The notes beneath the pieces were generated by a model that was not told the DNA's origin, did not search any database, and saw only the letters and a program-made list of their open reading frames with translations. A stretch of 24,798 nucleotides of DNA from Leptofilum sp050292445 (GTDB taxonomy: Bacteria > Chloroflexota > Anaerolineae > Promineifilales > Promineifilaceae). The stretch spans positions 1-24,798 of the forward strand of contig JBNKLQ010000067.1 in assembly GCA_050292445.1 (NCBI GenBank), in the 5' to 3' direction. The position numbers and the translations under genes were made by a program. Shown one piece after another: positions 1-7,681 of this stretch. Position 1 is the first letter of the stretch; every line of letters begins with the position of its first letter.

Positions 1-405
1 GATGACAATGACAACACCAATCTGACTGTCGATATGGGCTTTGTGGCCACACCAACGGCCGTTACCCTCACAAGCTTCACCGCCACCAACCTGGGCAACC
101 AGCAGGTGCGCATCAACTGGACCACGGAATCGGAGGTAGACAACTTCGGCTTCCGCATCTACCGCAGTACAAGCAACAGCTTCGGCGGGGCCACGGAGGT
201 TCACTTTGAGCCAACGGCCGTTTCTGGCGGCACTGGCCCTGGTGCCAGCTACAGCTACACCGACACGGTTCCGGCCGACGGCACATACTACTACTGGCTG
301 GTGGATGTGGAGACGGATGATGATACGGCCGTTCATGGCCCCATCAGCGTTAACGTAACGCCGTTTATCAACATTTACCTACCGCTGGTTATTGGCGGCA
401 ATTAA
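1..405 (+). CDS. C-terminal part of a secreted multidomain protein (5' end outside window)
   Basis: The reading frame is open from base 1 and ends at TAA 403-405, so the gene starts upstream. The first residues (DDNDNTNLTVDMGF) look like the end of an SdrD B-like/Cna-B-type repeat, which usually finishes in a TVDFGF-like strand. They are followed by a fibronectin-III-like segment (INWTTESEVDNFGFRIYR, then SYTDTVPADGTYYYWL). The protein ends in NIYLPLVIGGN, a short hydrophobic tail shared with two other secreted proteins in this window. The role is probably extracellular and adhesive or structural; no catalytic motif is visible. The next gene begins about 50 bp downstream on the same strand. 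The surface location is inferred from domain type only. Confidence 0.75.
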   Translation, partial: DDNDNTNLTVDMGFVATPTAVTLTSFTATNLGNQQVRINWTTESEVDNFGFRIYRSTSNSFGGATEVHFEPTAVSGGTGPGASYSYTDTVPADGTYYYWLVDVETDDDTAVHGPISVNVTPFINIYLPLVIGGN

Positions 406-416
406 AAATGTATCGC

Positions 417-445
417 GTAGGGGCGACCCGCCGGGTCGCCCCTAC
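417..445. repeat. GC-rich perfect hairpin between two genes
   Basis: GTAGGGGCGACCC (417-429) and its exact reverse complement GGGTCGCCCCTAC (433-445) are separated by a 3-nt loop. The hairpin sits between the stop of the upstream gene (405) and the start of the C25 peptidase (458). No T-run follows, so it is not a classical intrinsic terminator. It is probably a dispersed intergenic palindrome that may attenuate or stabilise the transcript. Confidence 0.7.
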
Positions 446-457
446 CAAATGGCGATT

Positions 458-3187
458 ATGAAATACGGCCGTTTTTTTCTAATCCTTCTTGTGCTTTTCC
501 CCCTGATTTGGGGCGGCAAACCAATCTTCTCAGCTGAGCCAGTCACCGACCTGGAGCCAGAAATCACTTTATTGTCCGATGGGGTGCAGGTAACTTGGCC
601 CACGCTGGAACTGGTGGAAACGACGCAGGCAGACGGCCGTATCACCCTTTCCCTCCCTGGTTTCGACAACAATCTCACTGCCTCCCTACTGGTAGCATTG
701 CCGCCAGAGAGTGAGCCAACGCTGGAATTTGCCGAAAGTGGAGTGGCGGAACGGCCGTTCACTTCCGAATTGACAAACGCACTCGAATCTGGTCCTGTGA
801 TTAGCCTGAACGAAGCGGGCGTGCTGCGCGGCGTGCACCTGGCGCGGCTCACTTTCCTCCCGGTACAGCTGGCAGACAACCATCTGCGCCTCACGCAGTC
901 GATTTCCGCAACAATTCAGTTTCACAGTCCACCCAATGCGGCGCGTCCTGCTGCTGCACCTGATCTGCTGCAAACGGCCGTTGCTGCCCAAGTCATCAAT
1001 CCTGGCCAGTTAGCCATCAGCCCAGCCACGGTACAGCCAGCCAAACCAACTGCCCCTGTGCCCACCGTTTTTATCGAAGTGGCGGCACCGGGGATGACGG
1101 CCGTTACCTACAACGATCTTCAGGCCGCAGGCTTCCCCGTGGGCAGCATCAATCCTGCCAACTTGCAGCTTTGGCTCGACGGCGACGCCCGGCCGCTCGA
1201 ATGGTTTGGCGACGGCGATGCCCAGTTTGAGGCGGGCGAATCGTTTCGTTTTTACGCTGCGCCCTGGTTTAGCCGCTGGCAGCGCAATGAAGTGTACACG
1301 CTCACCGCAGGCAGCAGCCCCGGCAGCCGCCTGAGCAGCCAGGCCGCCGCGCCCAGTGGACTGAGCGGCGGCACGCTTTGGCTAACGGCCGTTGCCGAGC
1401 AAAACAACCTCTACACGCCAGACTGCGTTTGCGGCCAACTGCCTGCCGGGCGGGATGGCGACCGCTGGGTGTGGGAAGATTTGCGCCAGCCGGGACGGCC
1501 GTCGGCCAGCTACGACATTAGCTTACCTTATGTCAATACAAACCAAAACGGGCAGCTCAGCCTGTGGACCATTGGCTTCACGGCGCTTGACGCTGCACCA
1601 GACCACCATTTGAATCTAAGCTTCAATGGTAGCGGGGTAGGCAATATTAGCTGGGATGGCAAAACGACCGTGACCCACACCCTTACCTTGCCTGCCAACC
1701 GTTTGCAAACTAGCAGCACGCTGGCCCTAACCATTCCCGCTGTACCTGGCGTTTCTATTGATGGCTTGTGGCTGGATGGGTTTGCCGTACGCTATGGTTA
1801 CAATGGCAGCCCCATTGCCGCCGATGAGCAGCTATTTGTGGATGGAGCCAATGCTCGCCGCGCTTATACGGTTGCCCTCGGCAGCAGCGCGGGCTTACGC
1901 CTGTATGACGTGACCAATCCCGCTGCCCCCGCCCGTTTAAGCAGCACAAGCTGGCAAAATGGGCAGGTCAGCTGGGGTGATCCCAACGCCAACGGGCACA
2001 GCTATCTCATCACCAACAACAGCAGCCTGCATGCGCCAACGGCCGTACGCCTGCCGCAAACGCTCCCCACAGGCAGTGCCGATTACGTGATCATCAGCCA
2101 CGCCAGTTTCATCCCGGCCCTGACGCCGCTGGTGAATTTGCGGCAAAGTCAGGGGCTTTCCGTGCAAGTGGTAGATGTGCGGGCGGTGTATGATGGCTTT
2201 GGTTACGGCCGTGTCGCCCCCGAAGCCATCCGCAGCTACCTGAGCCACCTCTACCACAATGGCAGCCCGGCCCCCACCTACATTTTGCTCGTCGGCGATG
2301 GCACCAGCGACCCCAAACGGTACCGCGCCGATTCACAAACCACCTGGCTGCCGCCCTACCTGGCCGATGCCGATCCCTGGGTGGGCGAAGTCGCCGCCGA
2401 CAACCGCTATGTCACCGTCGATGGCGACGATTTGCTGCCGGATATGCTCATTGGCCGCCTGCCGGTGAACAGTTTGGCCCAGGCCCAAACCGTCGTGACC
2501 AAGATTGTTGAGTACGAAACAAAGCCGTTTTTGGGGGATTGGAACGGCCGTATCACCTTCATTGCTGACGACACCGACGCCGCCGGAAACTTTGCCGCTC
2601 ACTCTGCCAATCTTGCGCAAACCTACGTAGATGAGCCGTGGCAGATAACCAGCCTGAACTACACGCCGCAGCTTGGCGAATCTGCCATGCAGACCCAGGT
2701 AAAGCAAAGCTGGCAAAATGGGACGGGATTGCTTATCTACAATGGCCATTCCTCCATTCATCAATGGGGGGCTGAACGCTTTTTCCATCTAGACGATGTG
2801 GCCAATCTGAGCAATGGGGCGCGCCTGCCCGTCGTTTTGCAAATGACCTGCTTCACTGGCTCCTTTGCCCAGCCGTATTGGGACACATTGGATGAAGCCC
2901 TACTGCGTCATCCTGACGGCGGCGCGGTGGCGGTGTGGGGGGCCACCGGGCTGGGCGTGGGCACCGGGCATGATGCATTGGCTGGCGGCTTTTTGCAGGC
3001 GTTGATTGGGGAAAATGAGGTAAGGTTGGGAACGGCCGTTCTCGCCGGTAAGCTCAACCTCTTCACCAATAAACCGGCCAATCTAGATTTGCTAGACACC
3101 TTCACCCTCTTCGGCGACCCAGCCACCCAATACAACACTGACTTCTGGGCGGGCATCCCCGTCTACCTCCCCCTCATCTCCCGCTGA
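458..3187 (+). CDS. Secreted gingipain-family (C25) cysteine peptidase
   Basis: This 909-residue protein starts with an N-terminal signal peptide (MKYGRFFLILLVLFPLIWGG, then a likely cleavage near FSA). I chose ATG 458 because it begins the signal peptide. The frame is open further upstream to a TTG at 392, but that would translate through the hairpin at 417-445. A beta-rich N-terminal half (to about residue 530) precedes a C25-like domain beginning at DYVIISHASFIPAL and including YILLVGDGTSD. The likely catalytic pair is His764 (in YNGHSS) and Cys798 (in QMTCFTGSF), matching the His...Cys spacing of gingipains. The protein ends in PVYLPLISR, the same kind of tail as the upstream protein. It probably acts outside the cell on proteins or on maturation of surface proteins; substrate unknown. 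Confidence 0.85.
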   Translation: MKYGRFFLILLVLFPLIWGGKPIFSAEPVTDLEPEITLLSDGVQVTWPTLELVETTQADGRITLSLPGFDNNLTASLLVALPPESEPTLEFAESGVAERPFTSELTNALESGPVISLNEAGVLRGVHLARLTFLPVQLADNHLRLTQSISATIQFHSPPNAARPAAAPDLLQTAVAAQVINPGQLAISPATVQPAKPTAPVPTVFIEVAAPGMTAVTYNDLQAAGFPVGSINPANLQLWLDGDARPLEWFGDGDAQFEAGESFRFYAAPWFSRWQRNEVYTLTAGSSPGSRLSSQAAAPSGLSGGTLWLTAVAEQNNLYTPDCVCGQLPAGRDGDRWVWEDLRQPGRPSASYDISLPYVNTNQNGQLSLWTIGFTALDAAPDHHLNLSFNGSGVGNISWDGKTTVTHTLTLPANRLQTSSTLALTIPAVPGVSIDGLWLDGFAVRYGYNGSPIAADEQLFVDGANARRAYTVALGSSAGLRLYDVTNPAAPARLSSTSWQNGQVSWGDPNANGHSYLITNNSSLHAPTAVRLPQTLPTGSADYVIISHASFIPALTPLVNLRQSQGLSVQVVDVRAVYDGFGYGRVAPEAIRSYLSHLYHNGSPAPTYILLVGDGTSDPKRYRADSQTTWLPPYLADADPWVGEVAADNRYVTVDGDDLLPDMLIGRLPVNSLAQAQTVVTKIVEYETKPFLGDWNGRITFIADDTDAAGNFAAHSANLAQTYVDEPWQITSLNYTPQLGESAMQTQVKQSWQNGTGLLIYNGHSSIHQWGAERFFHLDDVANLSNGARLPVVLQMTCFTGSFAQPYWDTLDEALLRHPDGGAVAVWGATGLGVGTGHDALAGGFLQALIGENEVRLGTAVLAGKLNLFTNKPANLDLLDTFTLFGDPATQYNTDFWAGIPVYLPLISR

Positions 3188-3192
3188 TTTTA

Positions 3193-3288
3193 AAACCTGA
3201 CAGGTTTACATAATAGTTTATTTAAAATGATCCTTTGCCATGCAAAATTGGCTTAATTGCCAGCTGGCTTTGAAAACCTGTCAGGTTT
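3193..3288. mobile_element. Small non-coding inverted-repeat element (MITE-like), copy 1
   Basis: The element is bounded by AAACCTGACAGGTTT (3193-3207) and its exact reverse complement AAACCTGTCAGGTTT (3274-3288); each end is itself a near-perfect palindrome. A second copy of 95 bp lies at 10433-10527 in the opposite orientation. Both contain CTTAATTGC exactly 13 bp from one terminal repeat (3252-3260 here). There is no coding capacity. No clear target-site duplication was seen. Confidence 0.7.
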
Positions 3289-3323
3289 GCTCCCCAAATT
3301 TCGAATTGTTGATTTGATTCGCC

Positions 3324-3329
3324 TATAAT
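3324..3329 (+). promoter_or_regulatory. Perfect -10 box upstream of the transporter remnant
   Basis: TATAAT lies 6 nt before the ATG at 3336. No good -35 is visible at 16-18 bp. The spacing would give a leaderless or nearly leaderless transcript, as also suggested for tyrA. Confidence 0.4.
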
Positions 3330-3335
3330 TGCGGG

Positions 3336-3555
3336 ATGTCCACTAAACCCCCCGCATCGCCGCCTGGCCGCTGGCGCAAAACCTTTGTGCAGCGCTGTCA
3401 TTGGGCCATTATTGGGCGGCTACCTGGCCGACAGTGTGAGCTACCAGCTCATCTTTAGCCTGAGCGCGGCAGGGCGGCTATTGGGAATGGTGTTGTTTAC
3501 CCTGTTCACCGTACGGCTGGTGAAAAGGGTGAATGACGGGGTGAAACGGCCGTAA
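3336..3555 (+). pseudogene. Internally deleted MFS transporter remnant
   Basis: ATG 3336 opens a short frame (MSTKPPASPPGRWRKTFVQR) that reads as the cytosolic N-terminus of a transporter and stops at 3456-3458. From about 3396 another frame, ending at TAA 3553-3555, reads VIGPLLGGYLADSVSYQLIF and then LLGMVLFTLFTVRLVKRVND. That is typical of a late transmembrane pair of a major facilitator superfamily permease. The two ends are in different frames and about 300-350 residues of a normal MFS protein are missing, so a large internal deletion is the simplest explanation. The remnant lies between a mobile inverted-repeat element and the NERD-FHA operon. The exact transporter subfamily cannot be told. 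Confidence 0.7.
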
Positions 3556-3593
3556 ATTAATCAAAAATCACTGTCCAAATAATATTCTGAGTA

Positions 3594-3602
3594 TGCTATA
3601 CT
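3594..3602 (+). promoter_or_regulatory. Extended -10 promoter for the NERD-FHA/kinase operon
   Basis: TGCTATACT gives a TGn extended -10 (TATACT 3597-3602), about 40 nt upstream of the GTG start at 3643. No convincing -35 is seen, as is common with extended -10 promoters. The AAGGAGG ribosome site at 3631-3637 follows. Confidence 0.5.
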
Positions 3603-3642
3603 GACCTTGTGCCAAACCAATGTAATCAGTAAGGAGGATAGC

Positions 3643-4707
3643 GTGTCTGTTAAATATTATTTGCATACCCCATTGCCGGATGATTCAAACGAATGGCCAG
3701 CTGTTTCGCGTCTGAGTCGAAAAATGGAGCGCCACTTCGGCCGGACTCAGGATCTGTATACACTCATCTTTAATATTGAGCCAAATGAACAGATTATCAC
3801 CGCTGAAGGTAAAAAGCTTACGCAGTTGGATGCATTGCTTATTGGTCCAAAGTTTGCCGCGATTGTTGAGCTGAAAAACTGCTTTGAGCCTATTCGAGCT
3901 GAAGCTTTGAATGCACCCTGGTTTGCAGGAAGCAGAGAATTTCAACTGAAGGGCGGCAGCGCCGATAACCCTTTTATGCAAGTTCAATACGCTCGGCATG
4001 TCTGGTCAAGTTACCTGGCCGAAAAGTGTGCGTATTGCTTCCCTGGGTTCCAGCTTAACGAGTGGCAGAATCGTTGGGAACACTTAGGCGTTTTTCTTCT
4101 CATTGTTCCCTACTTGCATCCAGACTCTTCCCTCCCCCCCCTCGAAAAAGCCAATGGCTGGCTGAAAGTTGGCAGTGTTGGAGATGTGGCAGATTTTGCC
4201 TTTCATACGCACTCAGACCGTCTTGGCCTTGCGCCGGACACAGTGCAAACTGTTTTGACAGATATTTTAGGTGCAAAGCCTTGGCAACAGTTGGAAAGGA
4301 TAAGGGATGAGCAAGTTGGCAGTTTGTTCATTTATGAACCAGACCGACCGCTCATTCGTATTCCTCTCTATCGGTTCGATGATATTTCCATTGGCCGTTC
4401 TACAACCCAACTGGTGCGGATTCACAGCCAATACCGTCGCATAAGCGGGGCACACGCGCGCCTGGAAGTGCAAAATGGTGAGGTCAAGTTGTTAGATGTG
4501 GGGAGCAAAAATGGCACGTATGTTTCAGTTAACGGCCGTTTCGTCAATGTCCCTCCTGATTATGCTTTGTCCGAAAATGAGTGGGCGTTGCTGGGAACGA
4601 GAAATCATAAGGAAGCCATACGCATTTGTTACACGTTACACACACAGGAGGCCATAAAAACGGCTGATACCAAAACCTTGTTGGGTACGTTAGAAACAAG
4701 AGTTTAA
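3643..4707 (+). CDS. NERD-FHA domain protein
   Basis: The protein is 354 residues. GTG 3643 is chosen because a strong AAGGAGG (3631-3637) sits 5 nt upstream; the frame is open from a TTG at 3607. The N-terminal half is a NERD (nuclease-related) domain of the PD-(D/E)xK-like fold, with Asp63 in QLDALLIG and Glu76-x-Lys78 in AIVELKN as candidate active-site residues. The C-terminal third (about 240-340) is a forkhead-associated domain, with GR at 251-252, S268-GAH and GSKNGTYV from 287: the phosphothreonine-binding signature. No signal peptide, so cytosolic. It ends 4 nt before a Ser/Thr kinase gene, so it is probably a substrate or effector recruited by the kinase through FHA. Nuclease activity is inferred, not shown. 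A run of eight C (4134-4141) lies inside the gene. Confidence 0.85.
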   Translation: MSVKYYLHTPLPDDSNEWPAVSRLSRKMERHFGRTQDLYTLIFNIEPNEQIITAEGKKLTQLDALLIGPKFAAIVELKNCFEPIRAEALNAPWFAGSREFQLKGGSADNPFMQVQYARHVWSSYLAEKCAYCFPGFQLNEWQNRWEHLGVFLLIVPYLHPDSSLPPLEKANGWLKVGSVGDVADFAFHTHSDRLGLAPDTVQTVLTDILGAKPWQQLERIRDEQVGSLFIYEPDRPLIRIPLYRFDDISIGRSTTQLVRIHSQYRRISGAHARLEVQNGEVKLLDVGSKNGTYVSVNGRFVNVPPDYALSENEWALLGTRNHKEAIRICYTLHTQEAIKTADTKTLLGTLETRV

Positions 4708-4711
4708 CAAT

Positions 4712-7681
4712 ATGTCACAGCTGCCAAAACGGTACACATTGGGCCATAAAATTGGCGAAGGCGCAATGGGTGAAGTGTATCAAGCGTTTGATACCCAAAC
4801 CGAGCGCGATGTTGCCATTAAAGTGTTGCCTGCTAACTCGTTGCAGGGGCCGCGCCGCGCACGGTTCCAGCGTGAGGCGCGCACGATTGCCCGGCTGGAG
4901 CATCCCTTTGTGGTGCCGTTGTATGACTTCAGCTTGCCCAAAAACCCCGATGAACAGCCGTTTTTAGTGATGCGCTACATGACGGGGGGAACCCTGGCCG
5001 ACAAAATTCGGCGGGGTCCCTTGTCTAAAGACGAAGTGATTCAAATTACCCAGCGTATTGGGCAGGCGTTAGATGCGGCGCACAAACGAAACCTGATTCA
5101 CCGGGATATCAAGCCAGGCAATATTTTGCTGGATGATGACGGCTATGCTTATCTGGCCGATTTTGGCATTGTGAAGGACAGTGAAGCTAAAGAAAGCCTC
5201 ACCAATGATGGCCAACCCGGCACAGCCCCTTACATGAGTCCAGAACAAATACGGGGTGAAGAGCTAGACGGCCGTTCCGACACCTACGCGCTTGGTGTGG
5301 TGGTTTTTGAAATGCTCACGGGTACGCTGCCCTATGGTGGTAATAACCTGGCCATGATCTTCCAGGGGCACCTAAACGAGCGAATACCAAGCGTATTCTC
5401 TCGTGTGAGCGATTTACCGGACGAAGTGGATGAAATTTTACAGAAGGCGATGGCCAAAAAACCGGTCGATCGTTTTCGCAAAGCAGAGCATCTGGCCCAT
5501 CTGCTGGAAGCAGCACTGCAATCCCCCACCGCTTACATGACCTCGCGGGATGCCCTGATTCGCACGCAAGAAGAAACATTTGACACAGTCACCGGTACGG
5601 ATGCCAACCTGGATGATCAGCCCGGTTCAAATTGGGCGCTTTCAGACACAAAGCGCACCCCTGAAATGCCGGACACAGTTGATGCCCAGATGCAGCGGCG
5701 CTGGCAATGGCTAGCTGGTGGATTGGGCGTGGCTTTGCTGGTTGTGCTGGCGCTGTTCATCGGCAGCCGATTGGAGCCGCCCGCCAGCACTACGCCAGAT
5801 GAAAGCCTGGCTGTGGCCATTGCAACTGAACAGGCAGAGGAAACCCACACGCCTAGACCGCCTACTCCCATTGCCGATGTGATTTTGGTGTTACAATCGC
5901 ATGATAGCGCTGTCTGGCAAAATGAGGACAATCTTGAAAAGTTGCCGGGAGACGGCCGTATCCCCTTCCTCGATTCTGTTTTATTTCAAACAGGGCAAAG
6001 CCCGATTGAATTGTTGCTGCCCAACTTCACCCGCGTCATTTTAGATGCGAATACAACAGTGCATGTAGAAATGGCTGAGAGCGAAGACGAGACCGTTTTG
6101 GAGCTGCAACAAGGGCGCGTTTTGGTGAAATCTGATCGGTCGGTGCATGTTTACCATGCGGATGGATATCAGGCTGATCTGGTTGCGGGCATTTTTGGTG
6201 TGGAATTTAATCAGGCGGCGGGCAGTTGGTCGGTGGATTGCCTGGAGGGCATGTGCCAGCTTGGTCAGGAAGATCAAGAAGAGCCGGTTGATCTAGTCAA
6301 TGGCCAATCAGCCCAACTGGCCGATGATGTGGCCTTGCTTCCCGTAAACACGCAGCTTTCGCGCATTGCTGCCTACAATAATCTGGACGCCTCCATTATT
6401 TTGCCTACCGCTACCGCTACCGCCACGCCCACTGCTACCGCGCCCCCGACACCAACCAGCAGCCGTACACCCACCAACACACCAATCCCTGGCTTTCGTG
6501 GCCCGGAAACGACTGTTCTGGGGCCATCGGTAGGTGGCACAAATATTGAATTGGTGCGCATTGGCAACGGGCCGGAGACGCTGCTCCTGGTTGGCGGCAT
6601 TCACAGTGGCTACGCGCCGAACAGTGTCCAACTGGTCCAAGAGTTGGTTGATTATTTTGAGGAAAATTTAACGGCCGTTCCCGACAACGTCACTCTCTAC
6701 ATCATCACCAACCTGAACCCTGACGCTATTAGCGCCCCTGGTGAGTTGGCCGGACGATTAAACGCCAACGGGGTTGATCTCAACCGCAACTGGGACTGCC
6801 GTTGGGAGCCAGACCCCATTATCTTTAGTGATACAAGGGAAGGGGCAGGGGGTACGGCCGTTCTCTCCGAACCAGAAACCAGTCTTTTGAGTGACTTCAT
6901 CACCCAAATTGAGCCAGATGCCGTCCTGTTTTGGGGAGCGGGTCGCCGCGCCAATGGCCTGGTTTCGCCTGGTGCCTGCGAGGAACGCAGCCTGGTCTCG
7001 GTGGAACTAGTGCTATATTATGCCAGCGTCACCGGGTATGATTTTGTTGACAAACCAGAGGTGTTGGCCGATCCAGACCTGACCGGTGACGTGACAAACT
7101 GGCTGGACAAAATAGGCATCCCGGCCATTTACGTCATTTTGCCCGGTTTTCTGGAAGTGGATTTTGCTCGGGAACTTGAGGGAGTATTGTCGGTGTTAAC
7201 GGCCGTTTCTGCCCCAGAAAAATTGCAACAAACGCCAACGCCGTTGAGCTGCCAACTGCCCGTCAATCCGGCCTGGGAAGTAAGCTATGAGCAGCATCGC
7301 GTGCAGCTGGGCTGCCCTGAGAGTGGCGTGAATCAACCGATGAGCGTGTGGCAGCCATATGAACACGGCCGTATCCTCTGGCGGCAAGATACAGACCGTG
7401 TCTACGTGCTTTTTGATGATGGCACCATGAGTTCTTTTTTGGTTAATGATCCGAGTTTGAGGGATTTCTGGGTGTCTGATTCAATCAAAGGGGCGATTGG
7501 TTATGTGTACGATAGCAATACGGCCGTTTCCCAAAAATTAGGCCAGCCGCAAGACCAGGAACGGGAAGCTGCCGACGTGACCATTCAGGATTTTAGCAAT
7601 GGCTTCATTATCGCCTGGCGTGAAACCAATCTACAAACCAATTTAATCTTTCTGGAAGTGAATCAATGGCAAACCCCTTGA
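4712..7681 (+). CDS. Membrane Ser/Thr protein kinase with FecR-like and degenerate M14-peptidase-like extracellular sensor
   Basis: The protein is 989 residues. Residues 8-270 are a complete Hanks-type kinase: GEGAMGEVY loop, Lys37, HRDIKPGN with Asp132, DFG at 150-152, and APYMSPEQ. One transmembrane helix follows (about 331-352, starting WLAGGLGVALLVVLALFIG). Outside are a FecR-like beta domain (about 385-545), a P/T-rich linker (about 560-592), an M14 carboxypeptidase-like domain (about 595-830), and a C-terminal segment with LGCP and ILWRQDTDRVYVLFDDG. The M14 part keeps His631 in GGIHSG and the substrate-binding GVDLNRNWD (689-693). The zinc Glu at H+3 is Tyr, and the second His and catalytic Glu are not recognisable, so it is likely a binding rather than a cleaving domain. 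It starts 4 nt after the NERD-FHA gene and overlaps the next gene by 16 nt. Confidence 0.88.
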   Translation: MSQLPKRYTLGHKIGEGAMGEVYQAFDTQTERDVAIKVLPANSLQGPRRARFQREARTIARLEHPFVVPLYDFSLPKNPDEQPFLVMRYMTGGTLADKIRRGPLSKDEVIQITQRIGQALDAAHKRNLIHRDIKPGNILLDDDGYAYLADFGIVKDSEAKESLTNDGQPGTAPYMSPEQIRGEELDGRSDTYALGVVVFEMLTGTLPYGGNNLAMIFQGHLNERIPSVFSRVSDLPDEVDEILQKAMAKKPVDRFRKAEHLAHLLEAALQSPTAYMTSRDALIRTQEETFDTVTGTDANLDDQPGSNWALSDTKRTPEMPDTVDAQMQRRWQWLAGGLGVALLVVLALFIGSRLEPPASTTPDESLAVAIATEQAEETHTPRPPTPIADVILVLQSHDSAVWQNEDNLEKLPGDGRIPFLDSVLFQTGQSPIELLLPNFTRVILDANTTVHVEMAESEDETVLELQQGRVLVKSDRSVHVYHADGYQADLVAGIFGVEFNQAAGSWSVDCLEGMCQLGQEDQEEPVDLVNGQSAQLADDVALLPVNTQLSRIAAYNNLDASIILPTATATATPTATAPPTPTSSRTPTNTPIPGFRGPETTVLGPSVGGTNIELVRIGNGPETLLLVGGIHSGYAPNSVQLVQELVDYFEENLTAVPDNVTLYIITNLNPDAISAPGELAGRLNANGVDLNRNWDCRWEPDPIIFSDTREGAGGTAVLSEPETSLLSDFITQIEPDAVLFWGAGRRANGLVSPGACEERSLVSVELVLYYASVTGYDFVDKPEVLADPDLTGDVTNWLDKIGIPAIYVILPGFLEVDFARELEGVLSVLTAVSAPEKLQQTPTPLSCQLPVNPAWEVSYEQHRVQLGCPESGVNQPMSVWQPYEHGRILWRQDTDRVYVLFDDGTMSSFLVNDPSLRDFWVSDSIKGAIGYVYDSNTAVSQKLGQPQDQEREAADVTIQDFSNGFIIAWRETNLQTNLIFLEVNQWQTP

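Noticed and set aside
3396..3555. Small intact membrane protein instead of a transporter remnant
   Set aside because: The frame has no start codon with a ribosome site, begins in mid-helix, and reads as the end of an MFS protein.
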